From Curtobacterium luteum (GTDB lineage Bacteria; Actinomycetota; Actinomycetes; Actinomycetales; Microbacteriaceae): 64,000 bases of DNA. Below are positions 29,819 through 38,408 of the stretch, in pieces. The stretch spans positions 1 through 64,000 of the forward strand of contig NZ_BMOI01000007.1 in NCBI RefSeq assembly GCF_014646995.1, written 5' to 3'. The notes below the pieces were generated by a model. It was not told the DNA's origin and did no database searches. It was given only the letters and a program-made list of their open reading frames with translations. Position numbers and translations under genes: made by a program. Numbering within the stretch: position 1 is the first letter of the stretch; each line of letters starts with the position of its first letter.

Positions 29819-30322
29819 GTGAAGGGCTTCAAGGAGTTCCTGCTCCGCGGCAACGTCATCGACCTGGCCGTCGCAGTCGTCATCGGCGCCGCGTTCACCG
29901 CGATCGTCACCGTCATCGTCAACTCGATCATCAACCCGGCGATCGGCGCGGTGTTCAACGCGTCGAGCCTCGACGACGCGCTCAAGGTCGACATCCCGAC
30001 CGTGGCCGGGGGCAAGCCGGCGACCCTCCTGTTCGGCGCGGTCATCGGCGCGGTGATCAACTTCGTCATCGTCGCGGCTGTCGTGTACTTCGCGCTCGTC
30101 CTCCCGGTGAACCACCTCAAGAAGGTGGCGTTCGAGCGGGTCAAGAAGAACGAGGAGCAGACGCCGCAGGACGTCCCGCCGACGGACGTCGAGGTGCTGC
30201 TCGAGATCCGCGACCTGCTCCGTTCCCAGGGCGGTGCCGCGCTGCCGGCCGGCGGCGGAGCCCACGTGGCGCCGTCCGACGCTCCCGAGGGCCAGGGGAT
30301 CGCCGGCTCGACCAAGCTGTAG
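29819..30322 (+). CDS. mscL: large-conductance mechanosensitive channel
   Basis: Pore that opens under membrane tension to release solutes on osmotic downshock. The 167-residue protein starts MKGFKEFLLRGNVIDLAVAVVIGAAF, the conserved N-terminal helix and pore helix, with a second helix at about 75-100 and a long charged cytoplasmic C-terminus. AAGGAGG stands before the GTG. It is third in the folate cyclo-ligase, FmdB, mscL row. Confidence 0.95.
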   Translation: MKGFKEFLLRGNVIDLAVAVVIGAAFTAIVTVIVNSIINPAIGAVFNASSLDDALKVDIPTVAGGKPATLLFGAVIGAVINFVIVAAVVYFALVLPVNHLKKVAFERVKKNEEQTPQDVPPTDVEVLLEIRDLLRSQGGAALPAGGGAHVAPSDAPEGQGIAGSTKL

Positions 30323-30372
30323 CGGGTGCGCCTGCGGAGCACTGCACCGCTCCGCACCGCACCGCACCGCAC

Positions 30373-30434
30373 CGCACAACCAAAGTCCGTCCGAACCACC
30401 CTTGCACGTGGTTCGGACGGACTTTGGTTGTGCG
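30373..30434. repeat. CGCACAACCAAAG palindrome, likely bidirectional terminator
   Basis: Perfect 27-bp arms (30373-30399 and 30408-30434) with an 8-base loop, between the convergent mscL and phosphatidyltransferase genes. The inner arm TCCGTCCGAACCAC differs from the copy at 44190 yet stays fully paired. Just after it stands GACGAACGGCACCG, also found after the 44190 copy. Confidence 0.85.
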
Positions 30435-30498
30435 CAGACGAACGGCACCGAGGCGCGTACCCGCCCGTCGAGCCGCCTCGCGCCCGCCGCGCGGCGGC

Positions 30499-31083
30499 TC
30501 AGGCTGCGGCGGCCGCGCGGCGCTTCCGGACCATCGCGACGGCGTACTGCGCCCCCGCGAGCACGTGCCCGACGGTCCCGAGGTACACGAACACGAGGGC
30601 GACGGTTCGCACCCACGGCGCGTTCTCGTCCACGGTGTGCACCGCCGAGAACAGCAGCACGGGCAGGCCGACGAAGAGCAGCGCCGAGCGGATCTTGCCC
30701 GTCCACGTGACGTCGAGGTCCGGGTTGCCGTGGAACAGCACGCTCGAGAGCACGACGAGCACCAGGTCGACCGCGACGACGACGATCACGACGAACAGCG
30801 GCAGCAGCCCGGTGAGGACGAGTGCCAGTACGATCGCGATGATCGCGAGCCGGTCGGCGACGGGGTCGATGGCCTTGCCGAGCTTCGAGCCCTGGTCGTA
30901 GCGGCGGGCGATGAAGCCGTCCGCCCAGTCGCTCACCCCGATGACGACGAGCGACACGAGGGCCCAGCCGGGGTGACGGGCGACGACGAGCCCGACGAAC
31001 ACCGGGATCAGCAGCAGGCGGAACAGCGTGATGAGGTTCGGCCACGTCTGCCAGTCGGGGCGCTGTCGCGCGGTGTCAGTCAT
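30499..31083 (-). CDS. CDP-alcohol phosphatidyltransferase (PgsA-like)
   Basis: Membrane enzyme of phospholipid synthesis, likely phosphatidylglycerophosphate or cardiolipin synthase. The 194-residue protein has about 5 helices and the CDP-OH-P motif SDWADGFIARR followed by G, LGKAIDPVADR (D-G-AR-G-D-D pattern, residues 54-81). The ATG at 31081-31083 is 8 bases after TAGCCT; an in-frame TTG three codons earlier is less likely. Which alcohol it uses cannot be read from the sequence. Confidence 0.85.
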   Translation of the reverse strand: MTDTARQRPDWQTWPNLITLFRLLLIPVFVGLVVARHPGWALVSLVVIGVSDWADGFIARRYDQGSKLGKAIDPVADRLAIIAIVLALVLTGLLPLFVVIVVVAVDLVLVVLSSVLFHGNPDLDVTWTGKIRSALLFVGLPVLLFSAVHTVDENAPWVRTVALVFVYLGTVGHVLAGAQYAVAMVRKRRAAAAA

Positions 31084-31091
31084 CGCGTGCA

Positions 31092-31097
31092 AGGCTA
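31092..31097 (-). promoter_or_regulatory. -10 box of leaderless pgsA-like promoter
   Basis: TAGCCT on the minus strand, 8 bases upstream of the ATG, same sequence as the maltokinase box. Confidence 0.4.
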
Positions 31098-31104
31098 CCC
31101 GGCC

Positions 31105-31395
31105 TCACCAGTGCGGTGGGACGTCCCGTCGGAGCTGCTCGTCGTTCTCCCCGTCGCGGTGCCGCGCCGGTTCCGGCGGCGCGGCCGGGTCGTAGCCCGG
31201 CACCGGCTGGGTGGTGACGCGCCTGCGGCGGCGGGGCGTGCCTCCCGGCTGCTCGTCGGTCGCGTCGTCCGCGGTGGCCGCGGGACGGACGGGAGGCGCG
31301 GCAGCCGACACGTCGTCGGCTCGCGTCCACGCCCCCACCAGTTGGTCCGTCCCGGGCGTGACCGGCCCCGCGGGCCGGCTCGCCCGACGGCTCAT
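31105..31395 (-). CDS. small hypothetical protein coupled to the helicase gene
   Basis: A 96-residue protein whose ATG overlaps the helicase stop (ATGA), so translation is probably coupled. The sequence is rich in Arg, Pro, Ala and Asp with no predicted membrane part and looks disordered. Two dispersed GCCTCC motif copies lie inside (31234-31251 and 31284-31304), making up a fair part of it. I do not recognise it, and it could be a small partner of the helicase-like protein or a non-conserved frame. Confidence 0.5.
   Translation of the reverse strand: MSRRASRPAGPVTPGTDQLVGAWTRADDVSAAAPPVRPAATADDATDEQPGGTPRRRRRVTTQPVPGYDPAAPPEPARHRDGENDEQLRRDVPPHW
31234..31304. repeat. two inverted GCCTCC motifs in the small coupled gene
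   Basis: GGGCGTGCCTCCCGGCTG (31234-31251) and the opposite orientation GACGGACGGGAGGCGCGG (31284-31301), about 30 bases apart. They encode QPGGTPR and APPVRP. Confidence 0.5.
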
Positions 31396-34300
31396 CGGCG
31401 GGCGGGGATCGGTGGGATCGAGATCTCCTGCGTGGCACCGCGGTCGACGCCGAGCACCGCTGCAACGGTGTCGGCCACCCGGTCCGGGTCGGAGAACAGC
31501 TGGAACGCGTGCACGCGCACGTAGTGCCACCCGAGCCGCCGGAGCACCTCGGGCCGGAGCCGCAGCGACTCGCGCAGCGAGCCCTTCACGAGCGATGCGT
31601 CGGTCTCGATGGTGACGCACACCCCGCCGTGGGCCGCGACGAGCCCGAGCTTGCCGCGGTGGCCGAGCGCGACCGGGATGCCGCGCATCTCGAGCCGGCG
31701 GGCGAGGTCCACGAGCAGCGGGTCGGAGTCGTCCGGCACGTACTCGGCGCTGGTGCGGGCACGCACCTCGGCGAGGATCTCCGCGAGCGCGACGGTGCCG
31801 TGGCCCATCCGCTCGGCCTCGATGTCCGACGGCTGGAAGCACGTGACGATGACCATCGATCGGCGGGCGCGGGTCATCGCGACCGCGAGCAGGCGCTCCC
31901 CGCCGGGCTTCCCGAGCGGACCGAAGTCGCGGAGGACACGACCGTGCGGGGTCCGGCCGTAGCCGATCGAGAAGACCACCCGGTCGCGGCTCTGCGCGAC
32001 CGACTGCTCGAGGGTGGCGACGATGAACGGCTCGGCGCGGTCGCCGATGACGAACTCGGTGAGGTCCTTGTGCCCCTGGGCCGCGGTGAGCACGGCCTGC
32101 TCGACGCGGACGGCGTGCTTCGCGGACGCGGTGATGACCATGAGCGACTCGGTGGGGCGGGTGCGCGCGTGCTCCATGACGAGCCGCACGACGCGGTCCA
32201 CTTCGGCGTCGACGCTCTCGACGGCGCCGGAGTCGGGGTCCGGCACGGCCTTGCCGTCGCTCACGTAGTCGAGCGCGATCGATCCGTGCCCGAGGAACGA
32301 ACCGGCCCAGGGCAGCGACTCGATCCTGCCGCCGTAGAAGCGGCGGTTCACGAGCTCGGCGAGGTCCTCGCCACCGGCCCGGTACGAGCGGGTGAGCGAC
32401 AGCGTCGGCAGGAGGGTCGACAGCTTCGCCAGCGCCGAGTCGGCGTGGAAGGCATCGAGGGTCTGCTCGTCGACCTGGAGCGCACGGTGGTCGGGGTCCA
32501 CGGCGATCCGGAACGGCGAGGGGGTCTGCGTCACCGGGTCACCGAACACGACCGTCTGGCGGGCACGGCGGACCGCACCGACCGTCTCGGCGATCGTCAC
32601 CGCACCGGCGTCGACGAGGATCACCGTGTCGAACGGCATCGTGTCGGCGATCTCGGCTACCTCGTACGGGCTCGCGAGCCACACGGGCGCGATCGACCGG
32701 GACAGGTGCGGGGCCGAGTCCTGCAGCAGCCGCGAGGTGATCGCGCCGTCCTTGAGCTGCGTCTTCAGCGCGCTGGCCTCGTCCGGCCAGTCGACGAGTC
32801 CGACCTTCCAGTTCTCGGCGAGCTGCCACGCGAGGCCCTGCGAGACGCCGGCCGCGTGGGCGTCGTCGACGAGTCGGAAGTCGGCCTCCACCCGGTCGAG
32901 CATGTCGGTGTTCGCGCCGAGGAGCGCCCGGTCCGACTCGAGCATCGACTCGAGGGCGGACTGCCACCACGCGAGCTCCAGCTCGGCGGGCACCTGGGTG
33001 TCCGGCACGTGCCGGTTCGCGAGGTCGGTGATGAGCGGCTCGAGCTGCAGGTCGCGGAGTGTCTGCATGAGCTCGGTCCGCTCCTGCAGGTTGTGCAGGA
33101 CGTCGGACTCGGCGGCGAGCTCGTGGACCGTCGGGACGAGCTGGTCGACCGGGAGGTTCGCGAGCTGGTCCTCGCGGGCGGTGCGCCCCAGGGGCTCGTC
33201 GAGGCGCGCGAGGTCCTCGACCACGTTCGAGAAGAGCACCTGCACGTCGGCGATGCCCGTAGGCACCTCGGGGTTCACGCCGGCCGCGACGTACCGCTGC
33301 CAGAGGACGCGCTGCTGCTGCACGCGGGTCAGGGCCTCGTGCAGGTCGGACACGTGCACGCCCGGGCGGACGTACTCGCGCGCGAGCTTCTTCAGGCGCC
33401 GGCGGTTGGTCGACGACATGGGTGCGCCCTCGCCGCGCGGGGCGGTCGCGGCGACGAGCTCGGACACCGAGCGGTCGAAGACGACGGGCAGGAAGCGGTC
33501 GAGGGTGTCCCGGATCTCGGTGAGCAGGCGGAGGTAGATGCCCAGCTCGTTGATCGTCGTGAACTGCCGCATGTGGGTGGTCGCGACGAGGTCGTGCGCG
33601 CGGCGGAGCAGCGTCGGCAGGCCGTCGGTGTCGAGGTCCTTCGCGGTCTTGTGCGCCCGCTGCGCACCGTCGCTCGAGGCGAACTTCGCGCCGTACCAGG
33701 GCGAGTCGTCGGGGCCGTAGCGGAACTCGCCCAGGTTCGCCGCGCTGACCATGGTCTCGGCGACGCGGGAGCGCCCCTCCACCATCGACGCGACCGACGC
33801 CTTCGACAGCCTGGCGGTCGTCGACGGCGGCACCGGCAGGAGCGAGAGTCGCGAGAGCTCGACCAGGCAGTCGAGCACGGACACCCGGAACGACGGGTCG
33901 ACGCGCGTGAGCGCACCGCGGTAGTCGATGAGGACCTTGCGGAGCCGGACGAGCGCGTCGTCGACCTCGCGGAGGTTCGGGCGCTGGGCCTTCTCGTTGC
34001 GCGCGATGCCCCGGACGACGTCGCGGCGCAGCGTCGCCGGCGTGACCGCGACCCCGGGCAGCTGCACCTCGCCGAAGCGGGCGGCGATCCCGCGCAGGGT
34101 CGCGCGGCGCGGGCTCACCACGAGCACGCGCTTGTTCGCGGCGACGAGGCCGCCGAGCGCGTTGACGATCGTCTGCGTGCCACCGGTGCCCGGCAGGGTC
34201 TTCACCACGATCGAGTTGCCGGCCGTGATCTGGGCGATCACGTTCTCCTGCTCGTCGTCGGCGTCGAGGAGGAGGGTGTCCGTCTCGGGGCTGCGCTCGT

Positions 34301-35297
34301 CGGACGGCGTCTGCTCGACCGGCCGGTAGGACTGCTCGACCTGCCACTTCGCGCTCGGGTTGCCGGCGAGGGCGTCGAGCACCGGGTGCGACAGGTCGCC
34401 GGTGTCCTCGACCATGCCGGTGGCGACCTCGGCGAACGTCGACACGACGAGCCGGGCGTGCACGGAGAAGCCCGGGATGTGCGCAGTCAGGCCGCGGAGC
34501 CGGTCGATGACGGGGTTCGGCGTGAACGAGCCGTCCTGCTGCGCCAGCGCCACGAAGGACTGCGCATCGAGGATGACGCCGTACTGCTCGTGGAGCGCGT
34601 CGGCCAGGCCCGGGTTGAGCACGGGCTCACCGAGCAGCCGGACCTCGAAGTCGCGCCCGTGACGGCGGATCGCGAGCGGTCGGAGCAGCACCGGACCGCG
34701 GAACTGCTCGTCGCCGTGCTTCCAGTCGGCCATGCCGATGCCGAGCTTCACGGCGTCGATGCCGCGCACCGTCGCGAGCTCGGTGCCCTTCGCCTCGACG
34801 TGCGCGGCGGCGATGCGGGCTGCGCGGAGGGCGACCTCGTCGCGGATCAGGCTCGACAGGAGGGTCGTCTTGCCCGTGATGAACTGTGCGAGACCGCCCG
34901 GGTGCGTCGTCGACAGCTCGATGCGTGCGCGCGGGTGGTCGGAGAAGTGCGTGAGCGGGCTGGTCCCGCCGACCCCGGTGAGCTGCTTCCGCCACGCGTC
35001 CCACGCGGGCTCCGCCGCGTTGCCGGCCTGGAGGCGCGGATCGCCGAGACTGATCGCCTGCGGGCTCGTGAGCTGCAGTTCCGGTCGGAGGGTCCGGTCC
35101 GGCGCGTCCGCGTCGGCTCCCTCGACGGGTCGACCGACACCGGTCGTCCGGCCGTCACGCCCGGGCGCCGCCCGGTCATGCCCGGGTGCCGCGTCCGACT
35201 CCTGCTGCTCGTCCTGCGGGCGCGCGTCGGCACCCTCGACGGGGACGTCGTCGTTCACGTCGTCCCCACCGTCGGTCACCCTGTCCGCTCGCCACAC
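31392..35297 (-). CDS. SF1-helicase-like protein with C-terminal MTES_1575-type nuclease domain
   Basis: A 1301-residue protein. After a disordered acidic N-terminus comes an unassigned domain (about 85-330), then an ATPase core starting at VVKTLPGTGGTQT near 365. This P-loop lacks the GK[ST] lysine, and the Walker B region reads FDTVILVDAGAV without the DE pair. Later motifs remain: VVFGDPVTQ, LTRSYRAGG and VAMTRARRSMVIV. The last 110 residues resemble a restriction-endonuclease-fold domain first named from Microbacterium (ETDAS...RRLGWHYVRVHAFQLFSDPD). Such helicase-nuclease fusions are suspected in defence or repair. I chose the GTG at 35295-35297, 7 bases after TACAGT; a GTG three codons upstream is open. 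Confidence 0.72.
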   Translation of the reverse strand: MWRADRVTDGGDDVNDDVPVEGADARPQDEQQESDAAPGHDRAAPGRDGRTTGVGRPVEGADADAPDRTLRPELQLTSPQAISLGDPRLQAGNAAEPAWDAWRKQLTGVGGTSPLTHFSDHPRARIELSTTHPGGLAQFITGKTTLLSSLIRDEVALRAARIAAAHVEAKGTELATVRGIDAVKLGIGMADWKHGDEQFRGPVLLRPLAIRRHGRDFEVRLLGEPVLNPGLADALHEQYGVILDAQSFVALAQQDGSFTPNPVIDRLRGLTAHIPGFSVHARLVVSTFAEVATGMVEDTGDLSHPVLDALAGNPSAKWQVEQSYRPVEQTPSDERSPETDTLLLDADDEQENVIAQITAGNSIVVKTLPGTGGTQTIVNALGGLVAANKRVLVVSPRRATLRGIAARFGEVQLPGVAVTPATLRRDVVRGIARNEKAQRPNLREVDDALVRLRKVLIDYRGALTRVDPSFRVSVLDCLVELSRLSLLPVPPSTTARLSKASVASMVEGRSRVAETMVSAANLGEFRYGPDDSPWYGAKFASSDGAQRAHKTAKDLDTDGLPTLLRRAHDLVATTHMRQFTTINELGIYLRLLTEIRDTLDRFLPVVFDRSVSELVAATAPRGEGAPMSSTNRRRLKKLAREYVRPGVHVSDLHEALTRVQQQRVLWQRYVAAGVNPEVPTGIADVQVLFSNVVEDLARLDEPLGRTAREDQLANLPVDQLVPTVHELAAESDVLHNLQERTELMQTLRDLQLEPLITDLANRHVPDTQVPAELELAWWQSALESMLESDRALLGANTDMLDRVEADFRLVDDAHAAGVSQGLAWQLAENWKVGLVDWPDEASALKTQLKDGAITSRLLQDSAPHLSRSIAPVWLASPYEVAEIADTMPFDTVILVDAGAVTIAETVGAVRRARQTVVFGDPVTQTPSPFRIAVDPDHRALQVDEQTLDAFHADSALAKLSTLLPTLSLTRSYRAGGEDLAELVNRRFYGGRIESLPWAGSFLGHGSIALDYVSDGKAVPDPDSGAVESVDAEVDRVVRLVMEHARTRPTESLMVITASAKHAVRVEQAVLTAAQGHKDLTEFVIGDRAEPFIVATLEQSVAQSRDRVVFSIGYGRTPHGRVLRDFGPLGKPGGERLLAVAMTRARRSMVIVTCFQPSDIEAERMGHGTVALAEILAEVRARTSAEYVPDDSDPLLVDLARRLEMRGIPVALGHRGKLGLVAAHGGVCVTIETDASLVKGSLRESLRLRPEVLRRLGWHYVRVHAFQLFSDPDRVADTVAAVLGVDRGATQEISIPPIPARR
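35022..35040 (-). repeat. GCCTCC motif in helicase N-terminus
   Basis: Plus strand GCCGGCCTGGAGGCGCGGA; encodes RLQAG in the region before the first conserved domain. Confidence 0.45.
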
Positions 35298-35304
35298 ATC
35301 GGAC

Positions 35305-35310
35305 ACTGTA
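35305..35310 (-). promoter_or_regulatory. -10 box of leaderless helicase promoter
   Basis: TACAGT on the minus strand, 7 bases upstream of GTG 35295-35297; it supports that start over the GTG embedded in the box. Confidence 0.45.
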
Positions 35311-35396
35311 GGCGGAACCGGACCCAGCCTCCTGCAATGAACCGGAGGTTTCCGGATTCACCGCCCGAGACACGCGGGCCGGAGGTCACGGTGTGG

Positions 35397-35402
35397 TACC
35401 AA
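35397..35402 (+). promoter_or_regulatory. candidate -10 box of CitE-like gene
   Basis: TACCAA, 7 bases upstream of the ATG at 35410-35412. The match is weaker than the other boxes but the spacing agrees. Confidence 0.3.
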
Positions 35403-35409
35403 CGTGGAC

Positions 35410-36282
35410 ATGGCCATCGACGACCGAACCGCTCCGCACGCCCCCGCTCCGTCCCGTCGTCGGGTGGTGGCTCCGGACATCTCGAGGTCGTGGCTCCTCG
35501 TCTCCGGCAACCACGCGGACCGGTTCGACCGGGCGCAGCGGTCGCGGGCGGACCAGATCATCCTCGACATCGAGGACGCGGTCGACCCCGCGGCGAAGCC
35601 GGGTGCCCGTGCGACCGTGGCCGCCTGGCTCGCGGGCGGCGGCGAGGCCTGGGTGCGCATCAACGACGTCACGACCGACTTCTGGGCCGACGACGTCGAG
35701 GAGCTCCGAGGGCTCCCCGGGCTGCAGGGCGTCATGCTCGCGAAGACCGAGTCGCCCGCACAGGTCACCGACACGTGGCACCGGCTCGGCGGGCAGACCC
35801 CGGTGATCGCACTCGTCGAGTCGGCACTCGGCATCGAGGAGGCGACGAGCATCGCGAAGGCACAGGGGGCGTTCCGGCTCGCCTTCGGCTCCGGCGACTA
35901 CCGCCGCGACACCGGCACGAGTGCGGACACCCTCGCGATGGCGTACCCGCGGTCCCGGCTCGTCGTCGCCTCGCGCGTCGGGGACCTCCCAGGCCCGATC
36001 GACGGCCCGACCGTCGGGTCGGCACACGCCATCCTCCGCGAGCAGTCGCAGATCGCGGTGTCGCTCGGCCTGACGGGCAAGCTCAGCCTCGACACCGAGC
36101 AGCTCCCCGTCATCAACGAGGTCATCTCCCCCACCCCGACGGACGTCGCGTGGGCACAGGACTTCCTCGACGACTTCGAGGCCCGCGGCCGCGTCATCCG
36201 CGACGGTTCGGACCTGCCGCGCCTCGGCCGGGCGCAGAAGATCCAGAAGCTCGCCCAGGCGTTCGGCGTCGAGGCGCGGTAG
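35410..36282 (+). CDS. HpcH/HpaI aldolase / citrate lyase beta (CitE-like) protein
   Basis: A 290-residue TIM-barrel protein of the CitE-like C-C lyase group, probably cutting a malyl-CoA or citramalyl-CoA type substrate. It has SWLLVSGNHADRF, then ADQIILDIEDAVDP with the Mg-binding acidic residues near 60, VMLAKTES and IALVESALGIEEA. No citrate lyase alpha or gamma genes are near, so it acts alone. A GTG two codons upstream is possible. Confidence 0.82.
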   Translation: MAIDDRTAPHAPAPSRRRVVAPDISRSWLLVSGNHADRFDRAQRSRADQIILDIEDAVDPAAKPGARATVAAWLAGGGEAWVRINDVTTDFWADDVEELRGLPGLQGVMLAKTESPAQVTDTWHRLGGQTPVIALVESALGIEEATSIAKAQGAFRLAFGSGDYRRDTGTSADTLAMAYPRSRLVVASRVGDLPGPIDGPTVGSAHAILREQSQIAVSLGLTGKLSLDTEQLPVINEVISPTPTDVAWAQDFLDDFEARGRVIRDGSDLPRLGRAQKIQKLAQAFGVEAR

Positions 36283-36292
36283 GACTGGTGCC

Positions 36293-36754
36293 ATGACCTG
36301 GTCGAACGTGCCCGGAGGGCCGCCGGCGCCCACTCCCGGCGAGCAGCAGCGCGCCGCGACGTGGGAGCGTGGCGGGACGACCCTGTTCCCCGCGGGACGC
36401 ATCGCCGACCGGGTGTCGACGGTGCTCCTGCTCGCGTTCGGCGCCCTGATGACCGTCGTCGCGGCGGTCGTCGGCGTGATCGCGGTGGTCTCGGCGACGG
36501 TGTCCTGCGACGCCGCGTCCGGCTGCACCCCGGGCGGCTACGTCGGGGGCGTGGCGATCGCGGTCGGCGGGTCCTTCGTCGTCGGCGTCCTGACGGTCGT
36601 GCTCGCGGTCCGTGCCTGGCTCCGACGACGGTCCTCCTGGTGGATCGCCGCGATCGGGTTCGTCCTCGCGGTCGCCTGCCTCACCTGGGGCGGGGTCGTG
36701 TTCACGCAGGCCGCCGACGCGACGACCGGGTCCTCGTCCGTCGGGACCGCCTGA
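36293..36754 (+). CDS. hypothetical membrane protein
   Basis: A 153-residue protein with a Pro-rich N-terminus and three to four hydrophobic helices (about 44-68, 86-108, 118-140). It contains two cysteines in the loop SCDAASGCTPG, which may face outside. It starts 10 bases after the CitE-like gene. Not recognised beyond resemblance to small actinobacterial membrane proteins. Confidence 0.7.
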   Translation: MTWSNVPGGPPAPTPGEQQRAATWERGGTTLFPAGRIADRVSTVLLLAFGALMTVVAAVVGVIAVVSATVSCDAASGCTPGGYVGGVAIAVGGSFVVGVLTVVLAVRAWLRRRSSWWIAAIGFVLAVACLTWGGVVFTQAADATTGSSSVGTA

Positions 36755-36779
36755 CGGGCCGCAGCCGGCGCACCGGGAC

Positions 36780-36801
36780 GGCACCGCGCCTCCCGGCCGG
36801 G
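36780..36801 (+). repeat. intergenic GCCTCC motif
   Basis: Core CACCGCGCCTCCCGGCCGGG, 30 bases before the monooxygenase start, in a 76-base gap. Confidence 0.45.
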
Positions 36802-36817
36802 TGTCCGTCGCCGGGCG

Positions 36818-36823
36818 TAGCGT
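36818..36823 (+). promoter_or_regulatory. -10 box of leaderless monooxygenase promoter
   Basis: TAGCGT, 7 bases before the ATG at 36831. Confidence 0.45.
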
Positions 36824-36830
36824 CCGCACC

Positions 36831-38090
36831 ATGGTGACCACACGGCGGACCACCGCGGCGGTGGTGGGCGGCGGCCCCGCGGGCGTCGTCCTCGGGCTGC
36901 TGCTCGCTCGCGCCGGCCTCGACGTCGAGGTCGTCGAACGCCACGACGACTTCAACCGTGACTTCCGGGGCGACACCGTCCACGCTTCCACCATCCGGCT
37001 GCTCGACGAACTCGGGCTCGGCGACGCGTTCCGGGCGCTGCCGCAGTCCCGCCTCGACGACTTCTCGCTGCCGATGCCCGACGGCTCCCGGCTCCTGCTC
37101 GGCGACTTCTCCCGGCTGACCCCGCCGTACGACCACGTCGCGATGGTGCCGCAGTGGGACCTCCTCGACATGCTCGTCACCGCGGCCCGGGCGGAGCCGT
37201 CGTTCGCGATCACGATGGGTGCGGCCGCGACCGGGCTGATCGTGGAGAACGGCGTGGTGACCGGGGTGCACCTCGCTCCACGGCACGACGACGGCAGCGA
37301 CCCCGGCGAGCGCACCGAACTGCGGGCCGACGTGGTGGTCGCCTGCGACGGACGGGGCTCGACGCTCCGGGCCGCTGCCGGACTCCGTCCCGTCGCGACC
37401 CCGGTGCCGTTCGACACGTGGTGGTTCCGGCTGCCGCGGCACGAGGGCGACACGGCGAGCGCGCTCGTCCCCGCCTTCACCGGGCACGACGTGCTGCTGA
37501 GCTTCCCGCGGCCGGACTACCACCAGGTCGCCTACTTCGCGACGAAGGGTTCGGACGCGCGGCTCCGGGCCGAGGGCGTGGAGGCGTTCCGTGTCCGCGT
37601 CGCACGACTCCGGCCGGACTTCGCGGACCGGGTGGGCGCCATCAGCTCGATGGACGACGTGCACGTGCTCGACGTCCGGATGGACCGGCTGCGGCGGTGG
37701 TGGCGACCGGGCCTGCTCTGCATCGGGGACGCCGCGCACGCGATGTCCCCGGCGGGCGGGGTCGGCATCAACCTCGCCGTCCAGGACGCCGTCGCGACCG
37801 CGGCCGTGCTCGCGCCGGCGCTGCGGGCAGGTCGGCGTGGTGCCGCACTCGACCACGACCTCGCTCGGGTGCAGCGCCGCCGCACGCCGCCCGCGGTGGT
37901 CGTCCAGGCAGCGCAGGCGGTGCTGCACCGGGTCGTGTTCGAGCGGGCGTTCGCCGGGCGGTTGCAGGACGGGCCGCCGTTGCTGCCGGTGCTGCTCGCG
38001 CGGTACGTGCCCCCGGTGCGCGGGCTGTACGCGCGCGGGATCGCGTTCGGGCCGTTGCCGGAGCACGCGCCGGGGTGGGCGCGGCGCTGA
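36831..38090 (+). CDS. FAD-dependent monooxygenase (PHBH fold)
   Basis: A 419-residue flavoprotein. The Rossmann motif VVGGGPAGVVLGLLLARAG is at residues 11-29, the DG motif at VVACDGRGSTLR near 175 and the second FAD motif CIGDAAHAMSPAGGVGINLA near 300. This is the order in aromatic-ring hydroxylases and related oxidases. Substrate unknown; no pathway genes are near. C-terminal 60 residues have a hydrophobic stretch common in the group. Confidence 0.88.
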   Translation: MVTTRRTTAAVVGGGPAGVVLGLLLARAGLDVEVVERHDDFNRDFRGDTVHASTIRLLDELGLGDAFRALPQSRLDDFSLPMPDGSRLLLGDFSRLTPPYDHVAMVPQWDLLDMLVTAARAEPSFAITMGAAATGLIVENGVVTGVHLAPRHDDGSDPGERTELRADVVVACDGRGSTLRAAAGLRPVATPVPFDTWWFRLPRHEGDTASALVPAFTGHDVLLSFPRPDYHQVAYFATKGSDARLRAEGVEAFRVRVARLRPDFADRVGAISSMDDVHVLDVRMDRLRRWWRPGLLCIGDAAHAMSPAGGVGINLAVQDAVATAAVLAPALRAGRRGAALDHDLARVQRRRTPPAVVVQAAQAVLHRVVFERAFAGRLQDGPPLLPVLLARYVPPVRGLYARGIAFGPLPEHAPGWARR

Positions 38091-38225
38091 TCGCGGTGGC
38101 TGCTCCGGCGGCGGTGCCGCTGCGGTGCGCCGGCGGCCGTGCTCCGGCGGCCGTGCCGCTATGACACGACGTCGCCGCTGTCGTGCGACAACGAGGACGT
38201 CGTCCTGCACCGACGCCTCGGCGGC

Positions 38226-38408
38226 TCAGTCGTAGCCGAGCACCACGATCGCCGAGGTGCTGGTCGTCGGAGCCGGTTCGGCGCGGGCCGCCGCTCGGTC
38301 GGCGCGACGTCCCGGAGCACCGCCGCGCCCGACGCCCCGCTGCTCGGCGGCCCCGGATCCTGACCCGCCCCCGAGGTTGGACCCGTGCTGGGCAGTCCGG
38401 GCGGTCAC
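38226..38408 (-). CDS. possible small coupled protein
   Basis: A 60-codon frame whose GTG overlaps the stop of the glycosyltransferase gene (GTGA). The sequence is Gly/Ala/Arg-rich and resembles nothing I know. The overlap is the only argument for it; it may be chance in GC-rich DNA. The remaining 135 bases up to the monooxygenase stop contain GC-rich near-repeats (CTCCGGCGGCGGTGCCGCT-like) and no other gene. Confidence 0.25.
   Translation of the reverse strand: MTARTAQHGSNLGGGSGSGAAEQRGVGRGGAPGRRADRAAARAEPAPTTSTSAIVVLGYD

Noticed and set aside
31392-35297. Helicase gene as a pseudogene because of the altered P-loop
   Set aside because: The frame is intact over 1301 codons with normal codon bias and later motifs preserved, so loss of function by decay is unlikely.
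31509-36296. 1595-codon plus-strand open frame opposite the helicase-like gene
   Set aside because: Composition (RRHGDVRRERVGR-like) and lack of motifs mark it as a mirror of the real minus-strand gene and of the CitE-like gene downstream.
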